Notes: a model not told the origin generated them from the sequence alone. A stretch of 64,000 nucleotides of DNA from Streptomyces vietnamensis (GCF_000830005.1 NZ_CP010407.1:3453001-3517000), one strand, 5' to 3'; positions 34,716 to 43,706 are shown, counted from the first letter of the stretch. Translations and numbers: made by a program.

Positions 34716-35957
34716 CTAAATGTCGAGTGCCCGGCGCCCCCGTACCGCCACCAACAACGGCACCACGGCAAGGAGTTCGCCCACCGCGCCCGTCCACAGG
34801 GCCGCCCGCACGCTCACGTACTGGCCCACGAGCCCGCCCGCCAGGGCGCCGAGCGGCATGGAGCCCCAGGCCAGGAAGCGGAAGGTCGCATTCACGCGGC
34901 CGAGGAGCGGGGCGGGGGTGAGGCGCTGGCGGAGGGACACCGTGCCGACCTTGAAGGTCATGAAGGCGGTCCAGCCCAGGCCCTGGAGCAGGCACGCCAC
35001 CGCGTACCGCCCGTCCGCGTGGAAGAACGGCACCGCGAGCAGCCACAGCGTCCCGCTGACCACGACGGAGGCGACCATCGCGCGGCCTTCGCCGAGACGG
35101 GCCGCGACACGGGTCACGAGGAGGCTGCCGAGGAAGCCGCCGAGCGCCTCCGCCGTGAACACGAGCCCGCACAGGAACGGCGACATGCCCAGGTCCCCCG
35201 CCAGCAGCACCAGGAGCATCGAGGCACCGACCGTGCCGCACAGGTTGGAGATCGCGGCGGCGATCGTCAGCGCCCGCAACAGCCGGTCGCGGAACACGAA
35301 CCGCAGCCCCTCCGCGATCTCGTCCCGCAGCCGGGCCCCGGGGGCCCGCTCCGGCCGGGGGTCGGGGCGGCGGATCCGGGAGAGGAACAGCGCGGAGGCG
35401 AGGAAGCTGACGGCGTCCACCACCAGCGCCACCGGGGCCGTCACCGCCGCCACGAGCGCGCCGCCCGCGCCGGGACCGCCGGCCGCCGTGACCGTACGGG
35501 ACGCCTCCAGGGCCACGTTCGCCTCCACCAGCCGCTCGCCGTCGACGAGTTGGGGCAGATGGCTCTGGTACGCGATGTCGAAGAAGGCCGTGCAGACGGA
35601 CAACCCGAAGGCCACCCCGTACAGCTGAGGCAGGGTCAGCACACCGAGCCACGCGGCGAGCGGGAGGCTCGCGAGCAGCGCGGCCCGGGCGAGATCGCCC
35701 ACGATCATCACGCGGCGGCGGCGCATCCGGTCCACCCACGCCCCGGCGGGCAGCCCGAGGAGGAGGAAGCCCAGGTACTCGCACGTCACCAGTAGTCCCG
35801 CCTGGAACGGGGACGCGTGCAGCGGGCCGATCGCCACGAGGGGCAGCGCGAGGACGGTGATCGCCGTACCGGCCTGGCTCACGGTGTCGGCGATCCACAG
35901 CCGGCGGAAGTCCGGGAGCCGGAAGAGCCGGGGGCGTTCAAGGGTCGTGGTGGTCAT
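34716..35957 (-). CDS. MFS transporter (EntS/enterobactin-exporter-like)
   Basis: A protein of about 413 residues with roughly 12 hydrophobic segments. It opens RLFRLPDFRRLWIADTVSQAGTAITVLALPLVAI and has PAGAWVDRMRRRRVMI (motif A), as in the MFS_3 group that exports siderophores, macrolides or small drugs. The start is uncertain between ATG 35957 and ATG 35975; neither has a strong ribosome-binding site. It is divergent from an ArsR-type regulator, which probably represses it. Confidence 0.9.
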   Translation of the reverse strand: MTTTTLERPRLFRLPDFRRLWIADTVSQAGTAITVLALPLVAIGPLHASPFQAGLLVTCEYLGFLLLGLPAGAWVDRMRRRRVMIVGDLARAALLASLPLAAWLGVLTLPQLYGVAFGLSVCTAFFDIAYQSHLPQLVDGERLVEANVALEASRTVTAAGGPGAGGALVAAVTAPVALVVDAVSFLASALFLSRIRRPDPRPERAPGARLRDEIAEGLRFVFRDRLLRALTIAAAISNLCGTVGASMLLVLLAGDLGMSPFLCGLVFTAEALGGFLGSLLVTRVAARLGEGRAMVASVVVSGTLWLLAVPFFHADGRYAVACLLQGLGWTAFMTFKVGTVSLRQRLTPAPLLGRVNATFRFLAWGSMPLGALAGGLVGQYVSVRAALWTGAVGELLAVVPLLVAVRGRRALDI

Positions 35958-36029
35958 GTCGGCGAACACCATCACCCCCGGCCGGGGCCGACCATTGTTT
36001 TAGTCTGGGCGAAAAGCTCGTGGGTGGGG

Positions 36030-36887
36030 GTGCCGGTGGGAGAGATACGGTTCGGGGTCGACGACCTGGCGCAGCTCCGGTTCGCCGTGTCACCCCTGTG
36101 GGAGTCCGTCGCGGCGCTGCGGGCCTCCGCCGACCCGGGGGGCCACGCCCTCCATCTCCCCTGGATCAAAACGGCGTTGACCGTCGGCCGGGAGCGCACC
36201 GACCTGCTCCCGCACCTGCCCGAGCTCGAAGCCCTCGCGCCCCCGCCGCGCTGCCCGCTCGCCGAGATCGAGGAGGAGCTCGCGACGGGGCTGCCCGGAC
36301 ACCGGGAGGCCCTGCTCGACTGGTGGGCTGCCGGGGTGCGGCCGTACTGGCCCCGGATCAGGGCCGTACTGGAGGCCGACCTCGCGTACCGCACCCGGCA
36401 GCTCTCCGAGGACGGCATCCAGGAGGTCTTCGCCCACCTCCACCCGAGCCTGCGGTGGGCGGAGGACCGGCTCACCGGGCCCGGCCTCCCGGCCCGGGGC
36501 CTCGCCCTGGGCGGCGGCGGGATCACCCTCGCCCCGAGCGCCTTCACGGCCCGCTGCGTCCTGCTCCCGGGGCGGAAGGGCGTACCGCCGTGCCTCGTCT
36601 ATCCCGTACGGGCCGTCGGCACCCTGTGGGAGCGGCGCGCCGAACCGGGCGACGGGCTCGCGCGGCTCCTCGGACGCAGTCGGGCGGGACTCCTGGGCCG
36701 TACGAGCACCCCTACCACCACCACGGGCCTCGCCCACCAGACCGGGCTCAGCGTCGGCGCGGTCTCCCAGCACCTCGCGGTGCTGCGGGACGCCGGCCTG
36801 GTGACCTCGCACCGGTACCGGCGCGAGGTCTACTACCGGGCGAGCGAACTCGGCCGGGCGCTGCTCGGACCTGCACGCCCGTCCTAG
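36030..36887 (+). CDS. ArsR/SmtB-type winged-helix regulator (long form)
   Basis: A 285-residue protein with a large N-terminal domain of unknown fold (GEIRFGVDDLAQLRFAVSPLWESVAALR) and a C-terminal ArsR helix-turn-helix (GLAHQTGLSVGAVSQHLAVLRDAGLVTSHRYRREVYYR). This layout is common in Streptomyces regulators placed opposite MFS genes. No metal-binding cysteine motif is seen, so metal sensing is unlikely. GTG 36030 is taken as the start, but GTG 36036 fits almost equally; both follow GGGTGGGGG. It likely represses the divergent transporter. A 25-bp duplication spans its stop codon. Confidence 0.85.
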   Translation: MPVGEIRFGVDDLAQLRFAVSPLWESVAALRASADPGGHALHLPWIKTALTVGRERTDLLPHLPELEALAPPPRCPLAEIEEELATGLPGHREALLDWWAAGVRPYWPRIRAVLEADLAYRTRQLSEDGIQEVFAHLHPSLRWAEDRLTGPGLPARGLALGGGGITLAPSAFTARCVLLPGRKGVPPCLVYPVRAVGTLWERRAEPGDGLARLLGRSRAGLLGRTSTPTTTTGLAHQTGLSVGAVSQHLAVLRDAGLVTSHRYRREVYYRASELGRALLGPARPS

Positions 36888-36912
36888 GCTCGGACCTTCA
36901 CGCCCGCCCCAG
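36863..36912. repeat. 25-bp tandem duplication spanning a stop codon
   Basis: Two adjacent 25-bp units beginning gctcggacct and ending in ag, with four mismatches. The first contains the last codons and the TAG (36885-36887) of the ArsR gene; the second lies after it. Confidence 0.85.
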
Positions 36913-36934
36913 GGCCTGATCCGCCGGGCACGCC

Positions 36935-37558
36935 CTAGGCTCCCGCCACCAGCATTCCGCCCATCGCCAGCATGGTCGCCGCGACCAGCCCGTCCAGTAC
37001 GCGCCAGGCCTTCGGCCGGGACAGGACGCCGCTCAGCAGCCGGGCGCCGAAGCCCAGGGTGAAGAACCAGCCCAGACTGGCCAGGGCCGCGCCCACGCCG
37101 AAGGCCCAGCGCAGGTCGCCGCGGTCGGAGGCGAGCGAGCCGAGGAGCAGCACGGTGTCCAGGTACACGTGCGGGTTCAGCCACGTCATGGCCAGGCAGG
37201 TCAGGACCGCCCGGCGGGCCGAGCCGGCCTCCGGGCCGCCCGCGGTCAGGGCGGCGGACGGATCGGGGCGCAGCACGCGCCGGGCCGCGAGGAAGCCGTA
37301 GCCGAGCAGGAACGCCCCGCCCACCAGCCCCACCGCGGTCAGCGCCGCCGGCCACGCCGTGACCACCGCACCCACCCCCGCCACGCCGAGCGCGATCAGC
37401 ACCGCGTCCGACACGGCACAGATCGCCACCACCGCGAGGACGGCGTGACGGCGGGCGCCCTGGCGCAGGACGAACGCGTTCTGGGCACCGATGGCCACGA
37501 TGAGGGAGAGGCCGGTTCCGAATCCGGCGAGTACGGCGGCGAGGATGCTGCTGGTCAT
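36935..37558 (-). CDS. LysE/ArgO family amino-acid exporter
   Basis: A 207-residue inner-membrane protein with six hydrophobic segments. [25 protein letters not shown] in TM1 and [20 protein letters not shown] in the middle are the ArgO/LysE signatures. The family exports basic amino acids (lysine, arginine). It is divergent from an ArgP/LysG-like regulator across 80 bases, the classical lysE-lysG arrangement, so export is probably induced when the amino acid accumulates. Confidence 0.94.
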   Translation of the reverse strand: MTSSILAAVLAGFGTGLSLIVAIGAQNAFVLRQGARRHAVLAVVAICAVSDAVLIALGVAGVGAVVTAWPAALTAVGLVGGAFLLGYGFLAARRVLRPDPSAALTAGGPEAGSARRAVLTCLAMTWLNPHVYLDTVLLLGSLASDRGDLRWAFGVGAALASLGWFFTLGFGARLLSGVLSRPKAWRVLDGLVAATMLAMGGMLVAGA

Positions 37559-37594
37559 GGCTTCGACCGTAGGGACGACGCCCTGATGAGTACA

Positions 37595-37620
37595 GCTAAA
37601 GATTCTTACGTACCCTTAGC
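37595..37620. promoter_or_regulatory. ArgP/LysG-type operator candidate
   Basis: An inverted repeat GCTAAAG-N12-CCTTAGC (one mismatch) lies in the AT-rich centre of the lysE/argP intergenic region. LysR-type proteins bind such spaced dyads. It lies 19 bases before the regulator start. Confidence 0.5.
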
Positions 37621-37638
37621 CCTGCTTATGCTCTCCTG

Positions 37639-38565
37639 GTGGACGAACTTCCCCTGGACCAGGTCCGGACGCTGCTCGCGGTGGTCGACGAGGGCACCTT
37701 CGACGCCGCGGCCGCCGCCCTGCACGTGACCCCCTCCGCCGTCAGCCAGCGCGTCAAGGCCCTGGAGCAGCGCACCGGCCGGGTCCTGCTGATGCGCACC
37801 AAACCGGTGCGCCCCACCGAGTCCGGCGAGGTGGTGGTCCGGTTCGCCCGGCAGCTGGCGCGGCTCGAACGGGACGCCCGCGCCGAACTGGGCCTGGCGG
37901 CCGAGCAGGGCCCGGTCCGGATCCCGATCGCCGTCAACGCCGACTCCCTGGCCACCTGGTTCCTGCCCGCGCTCACCCGGGTTCCGCAGGACCCGCCGAT
38001 CTGCTTCGAGCTCCACCGGGAGGACGAGTCCCACACCACCGCCCTGCTGCGCGAGGGCCAGGTGATGGCGGCCGTCACCTCCTCGCCCGACCCGGTGGCC
38101 GGCTGCACGGTACGGCGGCTCGGCCTGGCCCGCTACCGGGCCGCGGCCTCACCCGAGTTCGCCGCCGTCCACTTCACCGGGTCCCTGGCGGAGGACCTGC
38201 GCGAGGCCCCGACCGTGGTCTTCGACCGGCGCGACGCCCTCCAGGACGCCTTCGTACGGTCCCTCACCGGGGGCCGTTCGGGCGCGGGGCGCATCCGCCA
38301 CCTCGTACCCACCTCCGACGGGTTCCGGGACGCGGTGGCCTTCGGCCTCGGCTGGGGCATGGTGCCCGAACCGCAGGCGGAGCCGCTCCTGCGCTCCGGC
38401 CGGCTGGTGGAGCTGGCGCCGGCGCGGCCCATGGACGTCCCGCTGTACTGGCAGCAGTGGAAGCTGGACTCGCCCGCCCTGTCCACCGTCGCCGAGGTGG
38501 TGGCGACGGCCGCCGCCGAAGCACTGCTCACCGACCGGGGAAGCGGCGCGCCCGAGAACGCCTGA
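37639..38565 (+). CDS. LysR family regulator, ArgP/LysG type
   Basis: A 308-residue regulator. The N-terminal helix-turn-helix is VRTLLAVVDEGTFDAAAAALHVTPSAVSQRVKALEQRTG; VAVNADSLATWFLPAL-like text (IAVNADSLATWFLPALTRV) is the ArgP/LysG ligand-domain signature. It senses basic amino acids and activates the divergent exporter gene. The start is GTG at 37639; the short distance to the dyad suggests a short or absent leader. Confidence 0.94.
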   Translation: MDELPLDQVRTLLAVVDEGTFDAAAAALHVTPSAVSQRVKALEQRTGRVLLMRTKPVRPTESGEVVVRFARQLARLERDARAELGLAAEQGPVRIPIAVNADSLATWFLPALTRVPQDPPICFELHREDESHTTALLREGQVMAAVTSSPDPVAGCTVRRLGLARYRAAASPEFAAVHFTGSLAEDLREAPTVVFDRRDALQDAFVRSLTGGRSGAGRIRHLVPTSDGFRDAVAFGLGWGMVPEPQAEPLLRSGRLVELAPARPMDVPLYWQQWKLDSPALSTVAEVVATAAAEALLTDRGSGAPENA

Positions 38566-38598
38566 CGCCGCCCCCGCACCGTCGGCGGGACGGGCCTC

Positions 38599-38976
38599 CT
38601 ACGCGGCCCCGCGCGGGATCGTCAGGCAGAAGGGGTGCCCCGCCGGGTCCAGGACCACCCGCCACAGGTCCGGCCGGGGCTGGACGTCCGGGACGGTCGC
38701 ACCCCACTCCACGAGGCGGGCCGTGGCCTCGTCCAGGTCGTCGACGTCGAAGTCGAGGTGCAGCTGCTGCGGGACCTCCTGGCCCGGCCAGGACGGGGGA
38801 CGGTAGCCGTCGACGCGCTGGAAGCCGAGGAACAGGCCGCCGTCCGCGCCGCGCAGTCCCGCGAACTCGTCGTCGGACCGGTCGGCGAGCGGGATCCCCG
38901 TGGCCCGGTGGTAGAACGCGGCCAGGGCCATGGGGTCGGCGCAGTCGAGCGTGACCGCCGTCAGTTTCATGAGCAT
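38599..38976 (-). CDS. VOC family (glyoxalase-like) protein
   Basis: A protein of about 125 residues. MKLTAVTLDCADPMALAAFYHRATGIPL, LHLDFDVDDLDEATARLVEWGA and DPAGHPFCLTI are the two beta-alpha-beta-beta-beta modules of the vicinal-oxygen-chelate fold. Family members act as lyases, dioxygenases or resistance proteins, so the reaction cannot be named. It starts 11 bases after the coiled-coil gene, so it is likely in the same operon. ATG 38970 is an alternative start. Confidence 0.9.
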   Translation of the reverse strand: MLMKLTAVTLDCADPMALAAFYHRATGIPLADRSDDEFAGLRGADGGLFLGFQRVDGYRPPSWPGQEVPQQLHLDFDVDDLDEATARLVEWGATVPDVQPRPDLWRVVLDPAGHPFCLTIPRGAA

Positions 38977-38987
38977 GGGGCGGGAGC

Positions 38988-39968
38988 CTACTCGGCGGCC
39001 TCGGGATCTTCCCCGTCTCCCAAGTCGCCTTCCTTTTCCCGCGGTTCGGGGGTCGGTTCCGATGCCGGTTCCGATGCCGGTTCGGGTGTCGTTTCCGATG
39101 CCGGTTCCGGTGTCGTCGGGCGGCCCGTCAGTGCCGCGAGCGAGTTGCGGATGTGCTCCATGTGGGAGTGGATCTCGTCGCGCGCCTCCTCGTGCTCCCG
39201 CAGCACCCGTTCCGTCTCGCGCTCGACCCGCTCCGCCTTCATCCTGGCCTCGGCGAGCAGCTCCTCCGCGCGGGCCTCGGCGTCCTCCTGGCCGTGCCGG
39301 GCCTGCTCCTCCGTCTCGGCCAGGGCCCGCTGCGCCTCCGCGAGCCCCGCCTCCGCCGCCGCGATCAGCTCCTCGTGGCGGGCGTCCAGGGCCGTCGCCT
39401 CCGCCTCGGCCGTGCGCTCCGCCTCCGCCCGTACGGCCTTCTGCTCGGCCCGCTGCTCCGCCAGGAGCTCGGCCGCGCGCCGCTCGGTCTCCTCGAAGGC
39501 CTCCCGCGCGGCCTCCCTGGCGCCCTCGGCGTCCCGGCGGGCGATCGTCCCCATCTCCTCGGCCCGCGCGCGGGCCTCCTCCAGGGTCGCCCGGGCCGCC
39601 GCCTCCGCCGCCGCCCTGACCCCCTCCGCGTACGCCTCCGCCGCCTCCGACGCCTCCCGGGCCGCCGCGTCCGCCGCCTCCGCGAGGGCCTGCGCCTCCG
39701 CCTCGGCAGCCCGTACGAGCTTCTCGTCCTCCCGCTCGGCCAGCTCCAGGATCTTCTGCGCACCCTCGCCGAGGGACTCGTACCGATGCGGGACGAGCTG
39801 CTTGACGGCCAGGCGGAGCCCGGCGGCCTCCGTCTCCATCTCCTTCGCGAGGACGGTGAGCCGCGCCGCCCGCTCCCAGGCGGCGTCGCGCTCGTCGGAG
39901 AGCGCGGCGAGGTGGCGGTCGACCTGCTCGGGGCGGTACCCGCGCCCCCGTCCGACGGCGAAACTCAT
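38988..39968 (-). CDS. DivIVA-like coiled-coil protein ('cellulose-binding' family)
   Basis: A 326-residue protein. MSFAVGRGRGYRPEQVDRHLAALSDERDAAWERAARL is a DivIVA-like N-terminal heptad region, followed by about 200 residues of Ala/Glu/Arg-rich coiled coil and a Pro/Glu/Ser-rich disordered tail with TPEPAS repeats. Streptomyces relatives are often labelled cellulose-binding protein and include the cytoskeletal protein FilP, so a structural role in hyphal growth is the reasonable inference. It is upstream of the VOC gene in a probable operon. Confidence 0.8.
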   Translation of the reverse strand: MSFAVGRGRGYRPEQVDRHLAALSDERDAAWERAARLTVLAKEMETEAAGLRLAVKQLVPHRYESLGEGAQKILELAEREDEKLVRAAEAEAQALAEAADAAAREASEAAEAYAEGVRAAAEAAARATLEEARARAEEMGTIARRDAEGAREAAREAFEETERRAAELLAEQRAEQKAVRAEAERTAEAEATALDARHEELIAAAEAGLAEAQRALAETEEQARHGQEDAEARAEELLAEARMKAERVERETERVLREHEEARDEIHSHMEHIRNSLAALTGRPTTPEPASETTPEPASEPASEPTPEPREKEGDLGDGEDPEAAE

Positions 39969-40094
39969 CCCTGACGCCCCTTCCCGTTGGCCTCGAACAA
40001 CCAGGATGCGTCATCAGAACGGACAAAAGGCGCCCAACGTGCACACACGTCGAGCGCCTTTCATCACATTCGGTCCACCCCTGCCTACAGCAGG

Positions 40095-40127
40095 CCTAGA
40101 GCAGACCTAGAGCAGACCTAGAGCAAG
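40095..40127. repeat. three 11-bp tandem repeats spanning a stop codon
   Basis: Three copies of cctagagcaga (last copy one or two changes) lie at the 3' end of the SUKH-4 gene. Each copy supplies a TAG on the minus strand. Because 11 is not a multiple of three, the three TAGs fall in all three frames. Confidence 0.88.
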
Positions 40128-42700
40128 CCGTCCCACATCTGTTCGAGCAGCACCGACCACCAGTTCTCCGGCGACGACAGCGCCGCCGGATCCAGCATCG
40201 CCAACTGCGCCTGGAAATCGACCGTCCAGCGGCCCGCCTGCTCCGGGTTGAGCCCGAACCGCAGCCGCCACATCCGCCCGAGCAGCGCCATCGACCGCGT
40301 GAACTCCGGCAGCCCCGTGTTCACGAACTGCGGCGGCACCGACTGCCCGCCCGGACCGGCCTCCACCGGCACCGCCACGATGTGCGCGGTCCCGTACTGG
40401 ACGCAGATCGCCCGCCCGAAGTCCGAACCGAGCACCAGGTACGAGCTCGCGTCCGGCGCGGCCTGGACCTGCCGCTGCGCCGCCAGCTCCGCCAGCGTCG
40501 GCACCACCGGCATCGCCGGCTGCGCCCAGAAGAACGGACCGAAATCCGCCGGAAGCCCCGCCCACACCAGCGTGCGCGCCACGATCTCCGGCACGCCCTG
40601 CCGGGACACCGCCCGCTGGTCGAACCGGAGGATCCCCGGACCGAACGCACCCGCCAGCTCCTGCGCGATCCCCTCCGGGGGGATCGGCGGCGCCGGCTGC
40701 ACCTGCGGCAGCGGCGCCCGCACCGGAGCCGGACGCGCCGGACCGTCCGCGACCTGGTGCAACTCGCCCTGATGGGTCAGGAGTTGCTGCATGCCCTGCT
40801 GCCGGCCCGCGTGATCACGGCCGTACGGGGCGATGCTCGTGATCCGCGCCTGCGGCCACGTCTCCCGGATCATCCGCGCGCAGTAACCACCCGGCAGCTC
40901 ACAGGACGCCAGCTCCGTGTGGAGTTCGAGCACCTGCTGCGGCGGCACGTTCATCGCCCGCAGCTCGTGCAGGATCTGCCACTCCGGATGCGGGGTGCCC
41001 GGCGCCGAACGCCGGATGATCTGCGCCTCCGAACCGTCCGGTGCCCGGTAGCGCAGCACCGCCTGGTAGCCGGGGCCGACCGTCGGCTGGCCCGTCGGCT
41101 GCGGATAGCCGTACGCCGGGGGTACGGGACCACCCGGAGGCACGGGACCGGGCGGCACGGGACCCGGGGGTACCGGACCGGGCGCGGGCGGCGGCGTGTG
41201 CCCGCCGTGCACCGGCGGCGCCGGAGCGGGCGGGGGCGGCGGACCGGCCGGACCACCCGGACCGGGGTGCGCCAGCATCGTCGCGGCATGCGCGATGCCG
41301 CCCGCGGGCGTGCCGCCACCCGGCACACCCGGCGGCGGCGGGGGCGGCGGAGGCGCGCCCGGACCGCCCTGGTTCGGATGGGCCAGCATCGTCGCCGCGT
41401 GGTGCACCGGCTGCGGCGGCGTCACCGGCCCCGGCGGGGCCGGCGGACCGGGCGGACCCGGCTGCGCGGGCGCGGGCGGCTGGGGCCCGTCCGGCCCGAG
41501 CTGCGACACCAGCTGCGTGGGGATGTACGCGTTGGAGCCCGACGAACCACCCGGCACCCCCGGAACCCCCGGCGGCGGAGGCGGCGTCGGACCACGCCCG
41601 GCCTTCGGCGGCAGCGCGGCCTTGCTCGTCGCGGCGTCCGCGATGTCCCCGGCCCCCGACACCGAGGGCGCGGGCGGCGGAGGCAGCGGCGCACCCGGAC
41701 CGGCCTGAGCCGGGGCCGGGGCCGGAGCCGGAGCCGGCGAAGGCTGGGGCGCGGGCACGGGCGCGACCGGCGGCGTCGGCGGGGCCGGGGGCACCGCACC
41801 CGGAGCCGGCGCGGCCGGGTCGAGCCGGGGCGCGATCGCGGTCGGGGGCAGCGCACTGCCCCCCTTCATCAGGGCGGTCGGCGCGTCCGCGCCCACCACC
41901 GGCGGCGGGGCGTCCTCGTCGTCCGTACCCGACAGCGGCGGCGCGAAGACGGTCGCGGGCAACGGCACCGCCCCGTCCACACCCCCGGAACTCGCGTTCG
42001 CGTCCACCCACGGGCTGGACGACGCGGGAGCGGGAGCAGGCGGAGCCGGCGGGGCCACCGGCGCGGGCGTCGCCGCCGCAGGACTCTCCGCCGGAACGCC
42101 GTCCATCGCCGTCGGCTCGTACGCGTCGCCCTCCGGAGCCGCAGCCGCGACGGGCTCGGCAGCCGGAACCGGAGCCGCAGCGGCCTCCGAAGAAGAAGCA
42201 GAAGAAGCAGAAGAGGCAGACGAAGCCACCGAAGCCGAAGGCGTCACCGCATCCACCGCGTCCGACGCGTCGTCCACCGACGCCGACGCACTCGCGCTCT
42301 CCTGCGAGGCGTGCGACTCCTCCCTCGGCAGCCCGATCTTGTCCGCCGCGTCCTGCAGCCACTCCGGCGGACTCAACAGGAACGACGTCTGGTTCAGATC
42401 GATCCGCGCCGCCGGCACCGCCGCCTGCGCCGGAACCTCGTCCGTCGCCCCGTACTCCTCCTCGTACCGCCGGATCACCTCACCCACCGGCAGCCCCGGC
42501 CACAGCGTCGCCTCGCCACTGCGCGCGATCACCAGCCGCTGACGCCCGCCGTCCGACGTCGGACCGCCCTCGCGGTCCTCCGCCCACACCACGAACCCCA
42601 GCTCGAACTCCCGCACCCGCACCTCACGGTGCTGATACGCCGGCAGATCGCCGTTGATCCATTCCTCGGCGCGCTCCTGCGCCTGCGCGAACGTCACCAC
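40118..42700 (-). CDS. deaminase-like / SUKH-4 fusion protein
   Basis: An 860-residue cytoplasmic protein. The N-terminus (VVTFAQAQERAEEWINGDLP, about residues 1-90) is a small immunity-like domain. A long Pro/Gly/Ala linker follows, with repeated HAATMLAHP motifs. A deaminase-like core at about residues 530-640 carries H594-T-E596 ... C600-ELPGGY-C607, i.e. a zinc site H-x-E and two cysteines. A SUKH-4-type domain ends the protein (GPGILRFDQRAV, YLVLGSDFGRAICV, GLPEFTRSMALLGRMW). GTG 42700 was chosen for its GGGGGAG; it lies 7 bases after the upstream stop. A toxin-type enzyme and an immunity domain in one chain suggests a self-inhibited effector. The deaminase assignment rests on the metal motif. 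Confidence 0.8.
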   Translation of the reverse strand: MVTFAQAQERAEEWINGDLPAYQHREVRVREFELGFVVWAEDREGGPTSDGGRQRLVIARSGEATLWPGLPVGEVIRRYEEEYGATDEVPAQAAVPAARIDLNQTSFLLSPPEWLQDAADKIGLPREESHASQESASASASVDDASDAVDAVTPSASVASSASSASSASSSEAAAAPVPAAEPVAAAAPEGDAYEPTAMDGVPAESPAAATPAPVAPPAPPAPAPASSSPWVDANASSGGVDGAVPLPATVFAPPLSGTDDEDAPPPVVGADAPTALMKGGSALPPTAIAPRLDPAAPAPGAVPPAPPTPPVAPVPAPQPSPAPAPAPAPAQAGPGAPLPPPPAPSVSGAGDIADAATSKAALPPKAGRGPTPPPPPGVPGVPGGSSGSNAYIPTQLVSQLGPDGPQPPAPAQPGPPGPPAPPGPVTPPQPVHHAATMLAHPNQGGPGAPPPPPPPPGVPGGGTPAGGIAHAATMLAHPGPGGPAGPPPPPAPAPPVHGGHTPPPAPGPVPPGPVPPGPVPPGGPVPPAYGYPQPTGQPTVGPGYQAVLRYRAPDGSEAQIIRRSAPGTPHPEWQILHELRAMNVPPQQVLELHTELASCELPGGYCARMIRETWPQARITSIAPYGRDHAGRQQGMQQLLTHQGELHQVADGPARPAPVRAPLPQVQPAPPIPPEGIAQELAGAFGPGILRFDQRAVSRQGVPEIVARTLVWAGLPADFGPFFWAQPAMPVVPTLAELAAQRQVQAAPDASSYLVLGSDFGRAICVQYGTAHIVAVPVEAGPGGQSVPPQFVNTGLPEFTRSMALLGRMWRLRFGLNPEQAGRWTVDFQAQLAMLDPAALSSPENWWSVLLEQMWDGLL

Positions 42701-42707
42701 AGCCAGC

Positions 42708-43706
42708 TCACTCCCCCACCGGGACCACGGGCACGGCACGCGCGAAGCCGCCGTCCACCATCAGGTTCGCCACCGTCTCCAGCTCCGGCGGATTGCCCGC
42801 CAGACGCCCGAGGAACGCGTCGAAGTCCGCACCACAGGGCAGCAGCAGCCGCTCCACCCGCTCGTTCACCGTCCAACCGGCCGCCACCTCGCCGGAGTCC
42901 CGCGCGTCGTCGTACGCGCAGAACCACACCGAACCGACCGCCGCACCCCGCACCTTCAGCGCGATCAGACCGCCCTGGACGAAGGCGACACCCAGATAGT
43001 CCTTCGTCAGATGGTCACGCAGACACTTGTTGACATAGACGAGGTCATTGACCCCCGCCTCCTCCCGCACCGTGAAGAACGGCTGGTCGACCAGCAGCCC
43101 CAGCTCCGCGTCGAGCGCCGCCCCCACCGGAGCGCACCCGCCCGCCGCCTTCAGGAAGGAGCGGTACGCCCCCGGCAGCCGGTAGCCGAGATCCTCCTCG
43201 ACCCCCTGCAACTGCTGCTCCGACACCGACACCCGGCCCTTCGGCAGCCCGAAGTGCACCGGCCGGGTCTCCTGCAGCGGACGCGTACCCCGCTTCGACT
43301 GGTCGACCGCAGCCGTCGCCACCCCACCGTGGTGCCGAAGGAGCGCCTTCACCTCGACCGGGACCAGCTCCATCCGCCGCGACCGCGCCACGTGGTGCCA
43401 GGTCCAGCCGTGCGGCGTCGCCACCGCCGGGATCGAGTCCCACAGCTCATGACCCGTCGCCGCCATCGCCGCGTTCGCCGACACGTAGTCCGTCAGACGC
43501 AGCTCGTCGACACCGAAACCCTCCGGCGGATCGGCGATCTCCGCCGCCGCCCGCGCGTACGGCGAGAAATCCGGGTAGCCGTGCTCGTCCACCCGTACCC
43601 CCCTGGGGTGACGGGAAGCACGCACCGGATCCGGGAAATGCACGACCTGCCCGGCGTAGGCCGCGTTCGGTGGCGCGGTGTCCTGCCCGAGCCGACCTGT
43701 CGTCAT
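42708..43706 (-). CDS. WHH-type HNH nuclease / SUKH fusion protein
   Basis: A 332-residue cytoplasmic protein. The C-terminal half (about 150-320) is a SUKH domain: VSVSEQQLQGVEEDLGYRLPGAYRSFLKAAGG. The N-terminal half matches the nuclease tip of the RHS toxin in this window. V37-RVDEHGYPDFS corresponds to V3500-PFDAQGFPDFT, and GWTWHHVARSRRMELVP (W103-H-H) with H125-H-G-G corresponds to KWTWNHHQDCGRMQLV with GHTGG. So a nuclease and its immunity-type fold are in one chain. Some glycine/histidine positions differ, so activity is not assured. ATG 43706 has AGGGGG at 9 bases. It is first in an operon with the deaminase/SUKH-4 gene and divergent from a YwqJ deaminase. Confidence 0.85.
   Translation of the reverse strand: MTTGRLGQDTAPPNAAYAGQVVHFPDPVRASRHPRGVRVDEHGYPDFSPYARAAAEIADPPEGFGVDELRLTDYVSANAAMAATGHELWDSIPAVATPHGWTWHHVARSRRMELVPVEVKALLRHHGGVATAAVDQSKRGTRPLQETRPVHFGLPKGRVSVSEQQLQGVEEDLGYRLPGAYRSFLKAAGGCAPVGAALDAELGLLVDQPFFTVREEAGVNDLVYVNKCLRDHLTKDYLGVAFVQGGLIALKVRGAAVGSVWFCAYDDARDSGEVAAGWTVNERVERLLLPCGADFDAFLGRLAGNPPELETVANLMVDGGFARAVPVVPVGE

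Noticed and set aside
33820..35898. A single 692-codon frame covering MFS, SRPBCC and MarR regions
   Set aside because: Only its last 142 codons (MarR) make sense; the rest is a shadow of the MFS and SRPBCC genes in their own frames.
41000..42300. Pro/Gly-rich linker of the SUKH-4 fusion as evidence of two separate genes
   Set aside because: The frame is open throughout, with no internal stop, ribosome-binding site or frameshift. Long disordered linkers are common in Streptomyces multi-domain proteins.
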